Origin: Comamonas antarctica
GTDB lineage: Bacteria > Pseudomonadota > Gammaproteobacteria > Burkholderiales > Burkholderiaceae_C
Reading direction: 5' to 3'
Assembly: GCF_013363755.1 (NCBI RefSeq)
Contig: NZ_CP054841.1
Span: 186,001-250,000 of the forward strand
Length of the DNA: 64,000 nucleotides
Every line of letters begins with the position of its first letter. The stretch's first letter is position 1. Shown piece by piece: positions 39,961 to 49,959 of the stretch. Under the pieces are notes generated by a model. That model made no database searches and was not told the DNA's origin. It saw nothing but the letters and a program-made list of their open reading frames with translations. The position numbers and the translations under genes were made by a program.

Positions 39961-42543
39961 ATGGCCCGCAAGCCTGGGTCCGCCCGTGCGGCAGCAGCGG
40001 CCACGGCGCCGGCCGCGGCGCCGGCCGTAGCGCCGCTGGCGCGCTACAACGCCAAGCGCGATTTCGCCAAGACCGCCGAACCCGCAGGCACGCTCGCGCC
40101 AGGCGGCGAGCGGCTGCAGTTCGTCATCCAGAAACACTGGGCGTCGCACCTGCATTACGACTTCCGGCTCGAACTCGACGGCGTCATGCTCAGCTGGGCC
40201 GTGCCCAAGGGGCCCTCGTTCGATCCGGCGGTGAAGTCGCTGGCCCTGCAGGTCGAGGACCATCCCGTGAGCTACAACCGCTTCGAGGGCGAGATTCCCA
40301 AGGGGCAGTATGGCGGCGGCACGGTGATCATCTGGGACCGCGGCCACTGGAGCCCGCAGGGCGATGCGCGCGCCGGCCTGGCCAAGGGCAAACTGGTGTT
40401 CTCGCTCGACGGGGAAAAGCTGGCCGGTCTCTGGGAACTGGTGCGCATCGCCAAGCCCGGCGACAAGCGGCAGAACCAGTGGCTGCTGTTCAAGAAGCGC
40501 GACGCCTGGGCGCGGCCGCGCAGCGAATACGACGTGCTCACGGCGCTGCCCGACAGCGTGGTGCAAAAGCCGCTGGGCCAGGCCGCGCAGCGCGCGGGCC
40601 GGGCAGCGTCCGAGGCGCCGCCCGAAGCCGGCGCGCGCCGGGCCGCATTGCCGGCGACGCTGGCGCCGCAACTCGCGACGCTGGTCGACAGCGTGCCCGA
40701 TGGCCACTGGATCGTCGAAAGCAAGTTCGACGGCTACCGCGTGCTGGTGCGCATCGAGGGCGACGACATCCGCATCTTCACGCGCAATGGCAACGACTGG
40801 ACGGACAAGCTCAAGCCGCTGGCCGAAGCCGTTGCCGCGCTGGGCGTGAACTGCGCCTGGCTCGACGGCGAGATCGTCGTGCTCGATGACGCCGGCGTGC
40901 CCAACGTGCACCGGCTGCAAAACGCCATCGACCACCGCACGCGCAACAAGGACATCGTGCTGTTTGCCTTCGACCTGCCGTTCCTCGGCGACAGCGACCT
41001 GCGCGCCCTGCCGCTGCAGGCGCGGCGCGGCCTGCTGCAGCAACTGCTCGAAGGCCGCGAAAGCGCGCGCCTGCGTTTCAGCCCGGCGCTCGAGGCCCCG
41101 CCCGGCGAGCTGCTGAGCGCGGCCTGCAAGCTGGGCCTCGAAGGCGTCATGGTCAAGCAGGCCGATGCGCCCTATGTCTCGGGCCGCACCGAAACCTGGC
41201 TCAAGCTCAAGTGCCAGCTGCGCCAGGAGTTTGCCGTCATCGGCTTCACGCTGCGCAGCGGCGCGACGCGCCAGATCGGCAGCCTGCTGCTGGGCTATCA
41301 CGAAGATGGCGAACTGCGCGCCGCGGGCGCCGTCGGCACGGGCTGGGATTCAGCCACTTCACGCGCGCTGCATGCGCTGCTCGCGCCACTGGAGATCAAG
41401 CGCTCGCCCGCCGTGGCCGCCAAGGCCGGCTCGGGCCGCTGGGCCAGGCGCAAGGCCGGCAGCGAGCATTGGGTCAAGCCCGAGGTCGTGGTCGAGGTGG
41501 CGTTCGGCGACTGGACCCCGGACCAGCAGATCCGCCATGCGGTCTTTCGCGGTGTGCGCACCGACAAGCCGGCCGCAGAGATCGTGCGCGAACATGCCAA
41601 GCAGCCGGCGTCGGCCGCGCCGGCGCCCAAGCCGGCGCGCAAGGCCGCGGCGCCCGCATCCAAGGCCGATCCCGGCCTGATGAAGGTCACCAACGCCCAG
41701 CGCGTCATCGATCCGTCGACGGGCCTGCGCAAGATCGACCTGGTGCGCTACTACGAAAGCGTGGCCGAATGGATACTGCCGCACCTGCAGCAGCGGCCGG
41801 TGTCGCTGGTGCGCGCGCCCGAGGGCATCACCGGCGAGCTGTTCTTCCAGAAGCATGCCGAGCGCAGCATTGCCGGTGTCACCGAACTCGACGCGGCGCT
41901 GTGGCCCGAGCATGCGCCGCTGCTGGCCGTCAACACGCCGCAGGCGCTGCTGGGCGCGGCGCAGATGAACGTCATCGAGTTCCACACCTGGAACTCCAGG
42001 GTCAAAAGCATCGAACGGCCCGACCGCATCATTTTCGACCTCGATCCCGGCGAAGGCGTGACCTGGCCCGCACTGCTCGAGGCCGCGGAACTGATGCGCG
42101 TGATGCTCGTCGAGCTGGGCCTGCAGAGCTGGCCCAAGACCAGCGGCGGCAAGGGCCTGCATGTCGTCGTGCCGATCACGCCGCGGCGCGACTACGCGCA
42201 GATCAAGGCCTTTGCGCAGGCCGTGGCCCAGCACATGGCGCGCGTCATCCCGGCGAAATTCGTCGCCGTCATGGGCCCGAAGCACCGCGTCGGCAAGATC
42301 TTCATCGACTACCTGCGCAACGGCCAGGGCCAGACCGCGGTCGCGGCCTTCTCGGCGCGCGCGCGTCCGGGCATGGGCGTGTCCATGCCCGTGGCCTGGG
42401 AGCAGCTGCCCGAACTCAGCGGCGGCGCGCACTGGACCGTCGCCACGGCGCGCGATTACCTGAGCCTGCGCAAGGACGATCCCTGGAGCGATTACTGGGG
42501 CACGAAGCAGACCATCACGCAGGGCCTGCGTATGCTCAAGTGA
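39961..42543 (+). CDS. ligD: ATP-dependent DNA ligase LigD (phosphoesterase-ligase-polymerase)
   Basis: This 860-residue multidomain NHEJ enzyme begins with an Ala-rich N-terminus. The 3'-phosphoesterase domain follows (about 35-190: [20 protein letters not shown]). Next come the ligase (about 220-545, with nucleotidyl-lysine motif SKFDGYR, Lys near 255, and an OB fold) and an Ala/Pro/Lys linker. The primase-like polymerase is last (about 575-850), with catalytic acids in FDLDPGEG near 693 and [10 protein letters not shown]. This PE-LIG-POL order is that of the Pseudomonas enzyme, whereas Mycobacterium has POL first. It works with Ku. The 3' end overlaps the convergent FAD oxidase gene by 8 bases. 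Confidence 0.96.
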   Translation: MARKPGSARAAAAATAPAAAPAVAPLARYNAKRDFAKTAEPAGTLAPGGERLQFVIQKHWASHLHYDFRLELDGVMLSWAVPKGPSFDPAVKSLALQVEDHPVSYNRFEGEIPKGQYGGGTVIIWDRGHWSPQGDARAGLAKGKLVFSLDGEKLAGLWELVRIAKPGDKRQNQWLLFKKRDAWARPRSEYDVLTALPDSVVQKPLGQAAQRAGRAASEAPPEAGARRAALPATLAPQLATLVDSVPDGHWIVESKFDGYRVLVRIEGDDIRIFTRNGNDWTDKLKPLAEAVAALGVNCAWLDGEIVVLDDAGVPNVHRLQNAIDHRTRNKDIVLFAFDLPFLGDSDLRALPLQARRGLLQQLLEGRESARLRFSPALEAPPGELLSAACKLGLEGVMVKQADAPYVSGRTETWLKLKCQLRQEFAVIGFTLRSGATRQIGSLLLGYHEDGELRAAGAVGTGWDSATSRALHALLAPLEIKRSPAVAAKAGSGRWARRKAGSEHWVKPEVVVEVAFGDWTPDQQIRHAVFRGVRTDKPAAEIVREHAKQPASAAPAPKPARKAAAPASKADPGLMKVTNAQRVIDPSTGLRKIDLVRYYESVAEWILPHLQQRPVSLVRAPEGITGELFFQKHAERSIAGVTELDAALWPEHAPLLAVNTPQALLGAAQMNVIEFHTWNSRVKSIERPDRIIFDLDPGEGVTWPALLEAAELMRVMLVELGLQSWPKTSGGKGLHVVVPITPRRDYAQIKAFAQAVAQHMARVIPAKFVAVMGPKHRVGKIFIDYLRNGQGQTAVAAFSARARPGMGVSMPVAWEQLPELSGGAHWTVATARDYLSLRKDDPWSDYWGTKQTITQGLRMLK

Positions 42544-43858
42544 GCGCCAGACAGGCATGGATGCTCGCGGCCGCGCGCAGGCCGCTCAGATAGGCCCCGC
42601 CACAGGTCTGCGCCAGCACGCCGGCCGTGGCCTCGCCCGCAAAATGCAGGCGCGCGCCGCCAGCCTGCGCCAGGGCCGCGCGCGCCGCGCCGCCGCCGGT
42701 GCGCAGATAGGCATAGCTGCCCTGGAACAGCGGATTGCGCGCCCAATCCGTCGTGGCGCCAGCGCGCAGGCGGCGCCCGTCCAGGCCGCCCAGGCAGTCG
42801 CGCAGCCGCGCCAGCACTTGCTGCTGCGCCTCGCGTGCCGGCGCACATGCCAGTTGCCGGCCGAACTGCCCGCCCGCCATGGCAATCACCAGGTTCGAGG
42901 CAAAGGGATGCACCAGAAACGCCAGTGCGCGCCGCGGCGGGAAACTGCGCCCTTCATAAAGCCAGGCGCCGGGCGTGAAACCGCGCAGCGGAGCGTCGAG
43001 CTCCAGGATCACCTTGTTGAAGTGCCCCATCGGCAGCGCCTCGAGCGCCGCCAGCGCCGCCGCGCCCAGCCCCGGCGTGAAGCGGATGGCTTCGGCGCGC
43101 AGCACGCCCGTCGATACCGTCACCACGCAATGCGCGGCCGTGATGACGCTGTCGGCAGTGCGCACCTGCACGCTCGCGGCGCGCTGCGCGATCGACACCA
43201 CGCGCTGGCCCAGCGCGACATGCACGCCCTGCGCCAGCGACTCGACCACGCGCCCCAGGCCCTGGCGCACCAGCCAATTGGGCGCGCTGCCGCCCTGCGC
43301 CCGCAGGCCCAGCACCGAGATGTCTTCGGCCGCGCCGCCCGCATCGAGTTCGCCCAGTTCACTGATCGCGCGTTGCAGGGCCGCATCGCGCGGGCCGGCC
43401 ATCGACGCCAGCGCGGCATCGTCCGCGCCCACGCCTTGCATGGCGTGCACCAGCCGCTGCCGGGCCATGGCAATGGCCGTGCGCTGCACGCTGCCCAGCG
43501 CCCGTCCCGCATCGAGGAAATGCTCGGACGCGCCGTCATGCGCGCGCAGCGTGAAGCCCAGCGCGCGCGCGATCGGCGTGAGCGGATTGCGGTCGGCCTG
43601 GTGCAGCCAGCTGCAGCCCAGGTCGACGGGCGCGCCAAAGGAATGCCGGTCCGTGAAGGCGCGCCCGCCAATGCGCTGCGCGGCTTCGAGCACCAGCACA
43701 CGGTGCCCCTGGGCCTGCAGCTGCCGCGCCGCGGCCAGGCCGGCCACGCCCGCGCCGACGATCACCACATCGACCTGGGTAGCAGCCGATGCACGCAGCG
43801 GCAAGGCAGCGGCGCCCCGCGCCAGCAGGCGCCGCCGTGACAGCAGGGGTGAGGACAT
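42536..43858 (-). CDS. FAD-dependent amine oxidase, Tat-exported
   Basis: This 440-residue flavin amine oxidase begins with a twin-arginine-type leader ([15 protein letters not shown]). Then come the dinucleotide fold [17 protein letters not shown] near residue 30, the second FAD segment [21 protein letters not shown], and the C-terminal flavin-binding ending [22 protein letters not shown]. Relatives oxidise polyamines, monoamines or amino acids, giving H2O2; the substrate here is unknown. It lies 112 bp downstream of a LysR gene on the same strand. Confidence 0.88.
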   Translation of the reverse strand: MSSPLLSRRRLLARGAAALPLRASAATQVDVVIVGAGVAGLAAARQLQAQGHRVLVLEAAQRIGGRAFTDRHSFGAPVDLGCSWLHQADRNPLTPIARALGFTLRAHDGASEHFLDAGRALGSVQRTAIAMARQRLVHAMQGVGADDAALASMAGPRDAALQRAISELGELDAGGAAEDISVLGLRAQGGSAPNWLVRQGLGRVVESLAQGVHVALGQRVVSIAQRAASVQVRTADSVITAAHCVVTVSTGVLRAEAIRFTPGLGAAALAALEALPMGHFNKVILELDAPLRGFTPGAWLYEGRSFPPRRALAFLVHPFASNLVIAMAGGQFGRQLACAPAREAQQQVLARLRDCLGGLDGRRLRAGATTDWARNPLFQGSYAYLRTGGGAARAALAQAGGARLHFAGEATAGVLAQTCGGAYLSGLRAAASIHACLALT

Positions 43859-43970
43859 CTGCGCCACTATCGTGCGAGCGCGGCGCCGTGGGTTGCTCCA
43901 TAACCCCTGGCGCGGTTGCCCGACCGCAGTGCCGCGGCGCGGTTGACGGACCGCCGCGCCTCGGCGCGGC

Positions 43971-44894
43971 TCAGGGCAGCCAGGCCATCTCGCTGCTGCG
44001 CCCCATGAGGAAATCCCGGTTCAGCTCCACCACTTGGCGCAGATAGTCCCAAAGCGCCTTGATGCGCGCCAACTCGCGCCGCTCGGCCGGCGCCACGAGC
44101 CAGAAGCTGCGCGTGAGGTCGACCGCATCGGGCAGCACCGCAACCAGGTCTTGCTGCGCGCTGGCCATGAAGCACGGCAGCACGGCAATGCCCAGGCCCG
44201 AGCGCACCGCCTGCATCTGCGCGATTACGCTGGTGCTGCGCAGGAAGGGACGCGCCGCAGGCAGCCATTGCCGCAGGCTGACCTGCTGATCGGCAAACAG
44301 CTGGTCATCGACATAGTCCACCCAGCGGTGGCTGGCCAGATCGGACACGCGCTCGATTACCGGCTGCTGCTGCAGGTAGGCCGCGCTCGCATAGGGCAGC
44401 AGCCGGTATTCGGCCAGCTTGCTGGTGACGAAGCTGTCGGTGGTCGGGCGGTCGATGGTGATCGAGGCATCGGCCTCGCGCTTGGAAAGATTCACATGCC
44501 GCGGCATCGGCAGCAGATCGACCGTGATGGCCGGGTGGCGGGTGCAGAAATGCGCCAGGTGCGGGGCCAGGAAGAAGCTGCCGAAGCCTTCGGTGCTGCC
44601 CAGGCGGATGTCGCCGGTCAGCGCCATGTCGTCGCCGAACACCTCCGACTCCACGGCCGCCAGCGTGCTCTCGAGCTGCTCCACGTATTCCAGCAGCCGG
44701 TGGCCGGCGCTGGTCAGGTAATGGCCTTGCGAGCTGCGGTGGAACAGCTTGGCGCCGATGTCCTCTTCCAGGCGGTGCAGGCGCCGCGAAATGGTCGATT
44801 GGTTCAAGCCCAGCGCCGACGAGGCCTCGAGCGCGGAGCGGGCCCTGGCCACCGCCAGGAAGACACGCAGGTTATCCCAGTCGAATGGGTTCAA
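43971..44894 (-). CDS. LysR-family transcriptional regulator
   Basis: This 307-residue LysR protein has the N-terminal helix-turn-helix [20 protein letters not shown] (about residues 18-37) and a C-terminal effector domain. It is divergent from the solute-binding protein/MMSDH operon, and a perfect 16-bp palindrome lies 14 bp upstream of its start. It most likely regulates that operon and itself. It could also read through to the FAD amine oxidase gene behind it. Confidence 0.92.
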   Translation of the reverse strand: MNPFDWDNLRVFLAVARARSALEASSALGLNQSTISRRLHRLEEDIGAKLFHRSSQGHYLTSAGHRLLEYVEQLESTLAAVESEVFGDDMALTGDIRLGSTEGFGSFFLAPHLAHFCTRHPAITVDLLPMPRHVNLSKREADASITIDRPTTDSFVTSKLAEYRLLPYASAAYLQQQPVIERVSDLASHRWVDYVDDQLFADQQVSLRQWLPAARPFLRSTSVIAQMQAVRSGLGIAVLPCFMASAQQDLVAVLPDAVDLTRSFWLVAPAERRELARIKALWDYLRQVVELNRDFLMGRSSEMAWLP

Positions 44895-44908
44895 TGCCGG
44901 CTCTCAGT

Positions 44909-44924
44909 TATGCAAATTTGCATA
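44909..44924. promoter_or_regulatory. Perfect 16-bp palindrome, probable LysR operator
   Basis: TATGCAAATTTGCATA is a perfect 16-bp palindrome in the divergent promoter between lysR and the solute-binding protein gene. A second dyad, AATAT-agccg-ATATT, follows at 44927-44941. Together they fit the recognition and activation sites of a LysR regulator. Confidence 0.6.
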
Positions 44925-45023
44925 CCAATATAGCCGATATTACAAAACACAATGCAGAAAAGCGCGCTTAGGATAGGCCTTCGGTGTCTGGAAAACCGAT
45001 TTCTAATAATCAGGAGACATGAC

Positions 45024-46238
45024 ATGGCATACAAGCTTTTTCCCTTGGCGGCGCTTTCCCTGTGCCTGGCAGGCACGCTGCAGGCGCAGACCGGCATCTC
45101 CGACAACGTGGTGAAGATCGGCGTCCTCACCGACATGTCGGGCCCCTACTCCGGCTTTGGCGGCAAGGGCTCGGTGGTGGCCACCAAGCTCGCCATCGAG
45201 GATTGCCTCAAGGCCGAATGCCAGGGCATGAAGATCGAATTGCTGTCGGCGGACCACCAGAACAAGGCGGACATCGCCTCGTCCAAGGCACGTGAGTGGC
45301 TCGACCGTGAGCAGGTCGACGCCATTGCCGATCTGACCAACTCCGCCGCGGCGCTGTCGGTGCAGAAGCTGCTCAAGGAAAAAGGCGCGGTGGGCCTGTT
45401 CACCGGTGCGGCCACCACCCGGCTGACCAACGAGGACTGCGCGCCCAACAGCTTCCACTGGATGTTCGACACCTACTCGGCCTCGGCCGGCGCCGCGGCG
45501 GCGCTGACCCGCGCCGGCGGCAAGACCTGGTACTTCCTCACGGTGGACTACGCCTTCGGCCATTCGCTGGAGAAAGACGCCTCGGAGATGGTCAAGGCCA
45601 ACGGCGGCACGGTGCTCGGCGCCGTGCGCCACCCGCTCAACGCCAGCGATTTCTCCTCGTTCGTGATGCAGGCGCAGAACTCCAAGGCGCAGATCATCGG
45701 CATGGCCAACGCCACGCAGGACGCGATCAACACCATCAAGGCCGCGCGCGAGTTCGGCGTCGGCGAAAAGGGACAGAAGCTGGCGGCCCTGATGCTGCAG
45801 GTGACCGACGTGCATGCCATGGGGTTGCGCGTGGCGCAGGGCCTGGTGGCGTCCGAAGGCTTTTACTGGAACCTCGACGACCAGACCCGCGGCTTCGCCG
45901 CGCGCTTCGAGAAGGAGCACAAGGTCAAGCCCAACCAGGTGCATGCCGGCGTGTACTCCAGCGTGCTGCACTACCTGAAGTCGGTGGCCGCCGCGAAGAG
46001 CGACAACGCCGACGTGGTGGCCGCCAAGATGCGCGAGCTGCCGATCAAGGACGCCGTGATGCGCAACGCCAGCATCCGCCCCGACGGTCGCGTGATCCAC
46101 GACATGTTGCTGGTCGAGGTCAAGACCCCCGCCCAGTCCAAGGGCGCCTGGGACTACTACAACGTCATCGGCACCATCCCTGCCCAGCAGGCCTTCATGC
46201 CGCTGGCGCAATCCCAGTGCCCGCTGGTCAAGAAGTGA
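45024..46238 (+). CDS. ABC transporter substrate-binding protein (Peripla_BP_6)
   Basis: This 404-residue protein has a signal peptide (MAYKLFPLAALSLCLAG.., cleavage near LQAQTG) and the branched-chain-amino-acid type periplasmic binding fold: VVKIGVLTDMSGPYSGFGGKG near residue 30 and TWYFLTVDYAFGHSLEKD near 170. CAGGAGA precedes the ATG. No permease or ATPase gene is adjacent, so it either serves a transporter encoded elsewhere or acts as a sensor. An MMSDH-type aldehyde dehydrogenase gene follows 35 bp downstream in the same operon. Confidence 0.9.
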   Translation: MAYKLFPLAALSLCLAGTLQAQTGISDNVVKIGVLTDMSGPYSGFGGKGSVVATKLAIEDCLKAECQGMKIELLSADHQNKADIASSKAREWLDREQVDAIADLTNSAAALSVQKLLKEKGAVGLFTGAATTRLTNEDCAPNSFHWMFDTYSASAGAAAALTRAGGKTWYFLTVDYAFGHSLEKDASEMVKANGGTVLGAVRHPLNASDFSSFVMQAQNSKAQIIGMANATQDAINTIKAAREFGVGEKGQKLAALMLQVTDVHAMGLRVAQGLVASEGFYWNLDDQTRGFAARFEKEHKVKPNQVHAGVYSSVLHYLKSVAAAKSDNADVVAAKMRELPIKDAVMRNASIRPDGRVIHDMLLVEVKTPAQSKGAWDYYNVIGTIPAQQAFMPLAQSQCPLVKK

Positions 46239-46273
46239 CCGGCTTTCCGTTCCCATTGTTTCCAAGGCCTACC

Positions 46274-47779
46274 ATGACCCTCAGCATCGGACATTTCATT
46301 GCCGGCCAGGCCGAGCCCGGAACGGGCGAGCGCAGCGGCCCGGTCTTCAATCCTTCCACCGGCGAGGAGATCGCGCGCTGCCCCTATGCCAGCCGCGCAA
46401 CGCTGGACCGCGCCGTGGCGGCGGCCGGCGAAGCCGCCCGGCAATGGGGCCGCGCCTCGCATGCCACGCGCCAGGCCGTGATTTTCAAGCTGCGCGAACT
46501 GGTCATTGCCAACACCGACCTGCTGGCCGAAACCATAGGCCGCGAACACGGCAAGACCCTGGCCGATGCCAAGGGCGAGATCGGCCGGGCGGTGGAAGGC
46601 ATCGAATTCGCCGTCAACGCCCCGCAGGTCACCAAGGGCGAATTCGCCGCCAACGTGGGCGGCGACATCGATGTGTTCTCGCTGCGCGTGCCGATTGGCG
46701 TGGTGGGCGCCATCACCCCGTTCAACTTTCCCATCATGGTGCCGGCGGTAATGATGACCATGGCCGTATCGGTGGGCAATGCCATTGTCTGGAAGCCTTC
46801 GGAGAAGGTGCCGAGCACGGCGCTGATCTTCGCGCGCCTGTGGCAGCAGGCCGGCCTGCCCGATGGCGTGTTCAATGTGGTGCAGGGCGACAAGGACATG
46901 GTCGATGCGATGCTCGAGCATCCGGGCATTGCCGGCGTGAGCTTTGTCGGCTCCACCGCCGTAGGCGAATATGTGTACCAGAAGGGCACTTCGCACAACA
47001 AGCGCGTGGCGGCCTTCACCGGCGGCAAGAACCATATGCTCGTGATGCCCGATGCCGACCTGGAAAGCGCCGCCAGCGCCTTTGTGTCGGCCGGCTTCGG
47101 CTCGGCCAGCCAGCGCTGCATGGCGGTCTCGCTGCTGCTGCCGGTGGGCGAGGAAACCGCCGACCGCCTGCGCGAACTGGTGCTGCAAAAGACCCGGGCG
47201 CTGCACATCGGCGCCTACAACGATCCGCGCGCCGACTTCGGTGCCGTGGTTTCGCTGCAATCGAAGCAGGCCGTGGAGCGCGCCATCGGCACCTGCATCG
47301 AGCAAGGCGGCGAACTGCTGCTCGACGGGCGCGGTCTGCGCGTGCCCGGCCATGAGAATGGCTACTACATCGGACCGACGCTGTTCGACCGCGTGACGAC
47401 CGGTATGGAGCTGTACCAGCAGGAGATCTTCGGCCCGGTGCGCGGCATCATGCGCCCGGCCAGCTTCGACGAAGCGCTGGCCATCACCAACGCGCATGAA
47501 TACGGCAATGGCGCGGTCATCTTCACGCGCGACGGCAAGTCCGCGCACCGCTTCATGCATGAAATCGAGTCCGGCATGATTGGCGTGAACGTGCCGGTGC
47601 CGTTGCCCGCAGGCTTCTTCAACTTCGGCGGCCTGCGCCGCTCGAAGTTCGGCGAAGGCCACCTCTACGGCCCCGACGCGGCGCGCTTCTATACCAAGAT
47701 CAAGACCGTGTCGCAGCGCTGGCCCGAGCCCGACCAGCAGGCGGCGCCGGTGTCGCTGGCGTTCAATCCCAAGGGCTGA
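46274..47779 (+). CDS. mmsA: Methylmalonate-semialdehyde dehydrogenase-type aldehyde dehydrogenase
   Basis: This 501-residue CoA-acylating aldehyde dehydrogenase has the NAD site TPFNFPIMVPAVM near residue 150, GSTAVGEYVY near 230, and the catalytic Cys in GSASQRCMAVS near 283. It also has the family-specific GGKNHMLVMPDAD. Enzymes of this type convert methylmalonate or malonate semialdehyde to propionyl- or acetyl-CoA in valine, beta-alanine or inositol breakdown. The family normally reads G-A-K-N-H, and here it is G-G-K-N-H. It lies downstream of the binding-protein gene under the same LysR promoter, so it probably degrades the imported compound. Confidence 0.88.
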   Translation: MTLSIGHFIAGQAEPGTGERSGPVFNPSTGEEIARCPYASRATLDRAVAAAGEAARQWGRASHATRQAVIFKLRELVIANTDLLAETIGREHGKTLADAKGEIGRAVEGIEFAVNAPQVTKGEFAANVGGDIDVFSLRVPIGVVGAITPFNFPIMVPAVMMTMAVSVGNAIVWKPSEKVPSTALIFARLWQQAGLPDGVFNVVQGDKDMVDAMLEHPGIAGVSFVGSTAVGEYVYQKGTSHNKRVAAFTGGKNHMLVMPDADLESAASAFVSAGFGSASQRCMAVSLLLPVGEETADRLRELVLQKTRALHIGAYNDPRADFGAVVSLQSKQAVERAIGTCIEQGGELLLDGRGLRVPGHENGYYIGPTLFDRVTTGMELYQQEIFGPVRGIMRPASFDEALAITNAHEYGNGAVIFTRDGKSAHRFMHEIESGMIGVNVPVPLPAGFFNFGGLRRSKFGEGHLYGPDAARFYTKIKTVSQRWPEPDQQAAPVSLAFNPKG

Positions 47780-47791
47780 ACATCGGGCGCG

Positions 47792-48364
47792 CTAGGGCGC
47801 CGCCACGAACCCGCGGCTCAGAAAGCGCGAGCCCTTGAGCCCGAAGCGCCAGGGCACATCCACCGCCTTGGAGATGCCGATGCGCGGCCCGGTCACCACT
47901 TCGACCGGCGCCGCCGCGTCGCGCGCCAGCAGCTCGAATGGCGGCAGCGCCAGCGGCTGCGCATTGAGCCGCGCATCGATGCCCAGCGCCTGCGCCAGCC
48001 GCCCCGGCCCGGCGCACAGCAGGCGCAGCTCGTGCAGGCCCCGGCGTTCACGCATGGTCTCGATGCCTTGCGTGGGCTCGATGGCGCGCAGCAGCACCCC
48101 CGCGCCATGGCCGGCCTCGCGGCACACGGTGTTGAAGCACCAGTGCAGCCCGTAGGAGCGGTAGACATAGGCGTGGCCCGGCGGCCCGAACATCGCGCCA
48201 TTGCGCGCGGTCTGCCCGGTATAGGTATGCGAGGCTGGATCGGTCTGGTCATAGGCCTCGGTCTCGACGATGGTCCCGCCCACGCCATCGATTAGCAAGG
48301 TGACGCCGATCAACTGGCGCGCGACTTCATGGGCGGGGGCGGAAAAGTCAATCGAGGCAAGCAT
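47792..48364 (-). CDS. mpg: DNA-3-methyladenine glycosylase (Aag/MPG type)
   Basis: This is a 190-residue alkyladenine glycosylase. Visible family motifs are [28 protein letters not shown] (catalytic Glu and the Tyr/His lining the pocket), [20 protein letters not shown] and [14 protein letters not shown]. It excises alkylated purines to start base excision repair. It is downstream of the flavoprotein gene on the same strand (54-bp gap) and convergent with mmsA. Confidence 0.94.
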   Translation of the reverse strand: MLASIDFSAPAHEVARQLIGVTLLIDGVGGTIVETEAYDQTDPASHTYTGQTARNGAMFGPPGHAYVYRSYGLHWCFNTVCREAGHGAGVLLRAIEPTQGIETMRERRGLHELRLLCAGPGRLAQALGIDARLNAQPLALPPFELLARDAAAPVEVVTGPRIGISKAVDVPWRFGLKGSRFLSRGFVAAP

Positions 48365-48418
48365 GCAAGGCGGCAGGAGTGGTCGGGCCGGCCATCTTCT
48401 TCGACCAGGCGGCGGCGG

Positions 48419-49309
48419 TCAATGCGCGGCAAATACCAGCGAGCGGTGCGCGGCCAGCCCGGCCATCGTGCCGTCGCCCACGGCCAGCGGCACCGAGCCG
48501 CCAAAACGCGCGGCATCGCCGCAGGCAAATACGTGGGCCACCGAGGTGGCCTTGAGCGCGTCGGTCTGGAGCACGACGCCCATCGGGCCTTCGGCCATCT
48601 CGCAGCCCAGCGCCCGCGCGACCGGACTTTCAACGCTCGAGCGCGGCGCGGTGAACAGGCCGTCGAATGCCAGCACCCGGCCGTCTGCCAACACCGCATC
48701 GGCATGACCGGCGATTTCACGCACCGCGCCGGCCTCGATCTGCACGCCGCGCGCCTGCAATTGCGCCAGCTGCTGCGCGTCGGGCGTGAAACAGCCGTTG
48801 AGCAGCAGCGTGGTCGGGCCCCAGTCGGGCAGCAGCAGCGCCTGGTGCATGGCCAGCTCCGACGTCGCCAGCACGCCAATGCGGCCTTGCTGCAATTCAT
48901 AGCCATGGCAATACGGGCAATGGAACACCTGCCGGCCCCAGCGCTGCGGCAGGCCCGGCACGTCGGGCAGCGTATCGACCACGCCCGATGCCAGGATCAG
49001 CCGCTTTGCCCTGCGCGTCGCGCCGCCTTCGATGTCGATGGCAAATCCTTCTTCTGTGGGCCGCGCGCCCGTGGCACGGGCGTCCAGCCATTGCACCGTG
49101 TCGTAAGCCAGGATCTGTGCGCGCGCCACGGCCGCGATGTCGGCGGCCCGGCTGCCGTCCTGGGTCAGAAAGCCATGCGAATGCTCGGCAAAGCGGTTGC
49201 GGCGCTGGCCCGCGTCGATGACCAGCAGCTGGCGGCGCGCGCGCGCCAGCGGCAATGCCGCAGCCAGGCCGGCGTAGCTGCCGCCGATGATGATGACGTC
49301 GTAAAGCAT
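48419..49309 (-). CDS. Thioredoxin reductase-like NAD(P)/FAD oxidoreductase
   Basis: This 296-residue two-domain flavoprotein has the FAD motif DVIIIGGSYAGLAAALPL at the N-terminus, a redox disulphide CPYCHGYE near residue 125 and the C-terminal FAD site FACGDAARFG. It is shorter than thioredoxin reductase and belongs to a paralogous group whose partner is unknown. It is divergent from an Rrf2 regulator, with a clear shared operator, so expression is probably redox-controlled. The ATG at 49309 begins the FAD motif. Confidence 0.9.
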   Translation of the reverse strand: MLYDVIIIGGSYAGLAAALPLARARRQLLVIDAGQRRNRFAEHSHGFLTQDGSRAADIAAVARAQILAYDTVQWLDARATGARPTEEGFAIDIEGGATRRAKRLILASGVVDTLPDVPGLPQRWGRQVFHCPYCHGYELQQGRIGVLATSELAMHQALLLPDWGPTTLLLNGCFTPDAQQLAQLQARGVQIEAGAVREIAGHADAVLADGRVLAFDGLFTAPRSSVESPVARALGCEMAEGPMGVVLQTDALKATSVAHVFACGDAARFGGSVPLAVGDGTMAGLAAHRSLVFAAH

Positions 49310-49355
49310 GGGAACACCTTTCAAGAAACTTTTGAAGTTCCATGATAGGTAGATT

Positions 49356-49394
49356 GCGAATTTCATGCAATTTATAATGATTCATGAATTTCGC
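49356..49394. promoter_or_regulatory. Rrf2 operator overlapping the promoter
   Basis: GCGAATTTCATG (49356-49367) and CATGAATTTCGC (49383-49394) are 12-bp inverted arms with one mismatch and a 15-base spacer. The spacer contains TATAAT at 49373-49378, a consensus -10 for the rightward Rrf2 gene. A repressor bound here would block that promoter and probably the leftward one. A second dyad, AACTT-ttg-AAGTT, lies at 49327-49339. Confidence 0.7.
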
Positions 49395-49408
49395 CAGGAG
49401 CCCGAACC

Positions 49409-49870
49409 ATGAGAAGCGATAGCCGCCTGTCGCGCATGCTGCATGTGCTGCTGCACATGGCGCGCCAGGACGCGCCCTTCACTTCCGAGCAGCTGGCGCA
49501 GATGCTGGCCACCAATCCCGTGGTCGTGCGCCGCACCATGGCCGGTCTGAAAAAAGCCGGCTACGTGCAATCGGAAAAAGGCCATGGCGGCGGCTGGACG
49601 CTGTCGTGCGACCTCGCCGCAGTGTCGCTGCTCGACATCCATCAAGCCGTGGGCGGGCCGCGCATCTTTGCGATCGGCAGCGCCACCGAGAATCCCGAGT
49701 GCGGCGTCGAGCAGGTGGTCAACGCGGCGCTCGACGGCGCGCTGGCCCAGGCCCAGGCCCTGCTGGTGCAGCGCCTGGCCGCGGTGAAGCTCAGCGATCT
49801 GGCGCAGGAATTCGATGCACTGTGCCAAGCCCGGCCAGCGCACGCGCAGCGCCGGCAGCACGCGCATTAG
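49409..49870 (+). CDS. Rrf2-family transcriptional regulator
   Basis: This 153-residue winged helix-turn-helix regulator has TSEQLAQMLATNPVVVRRTM (about residues 25-44) and the Rrf2 wing SEKGHGGGWTLS. The three-cysteine Fe-S cluster motif of IscR/NsrR is missing; single cysteines occur near residues 70, 98 and 141. It may therefore sense redox by thiol chemistry or bind another ligand. It is divergent from the flavoprotein gene with a shared dyad operator, implying control of that gene and autoregulation. Confidence 0.92.
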   Translation: MRSDSRLSRMLHVLLHMARQDAPFTSEQLAQMLATNPVVVRRTMAGLKKAGYVQSEKGHGGGWTLSCDLAAVSLLDIHQAVGGPRIFAIGSATENPECGVEQVVNAALDGALAQAQALLVQRLAAVKLSDLAQEFDALCQARPAHAQRRQHAH

Positions 49871-49959
49871 CCGGGCCTCGGGGCCTTGGAGCCCCATCGT
49901 GCGTTGACGGCCGCTCTTCAATGCCTGAGCATGGGGTGCTTGCCAACCAGGAGATCTGC

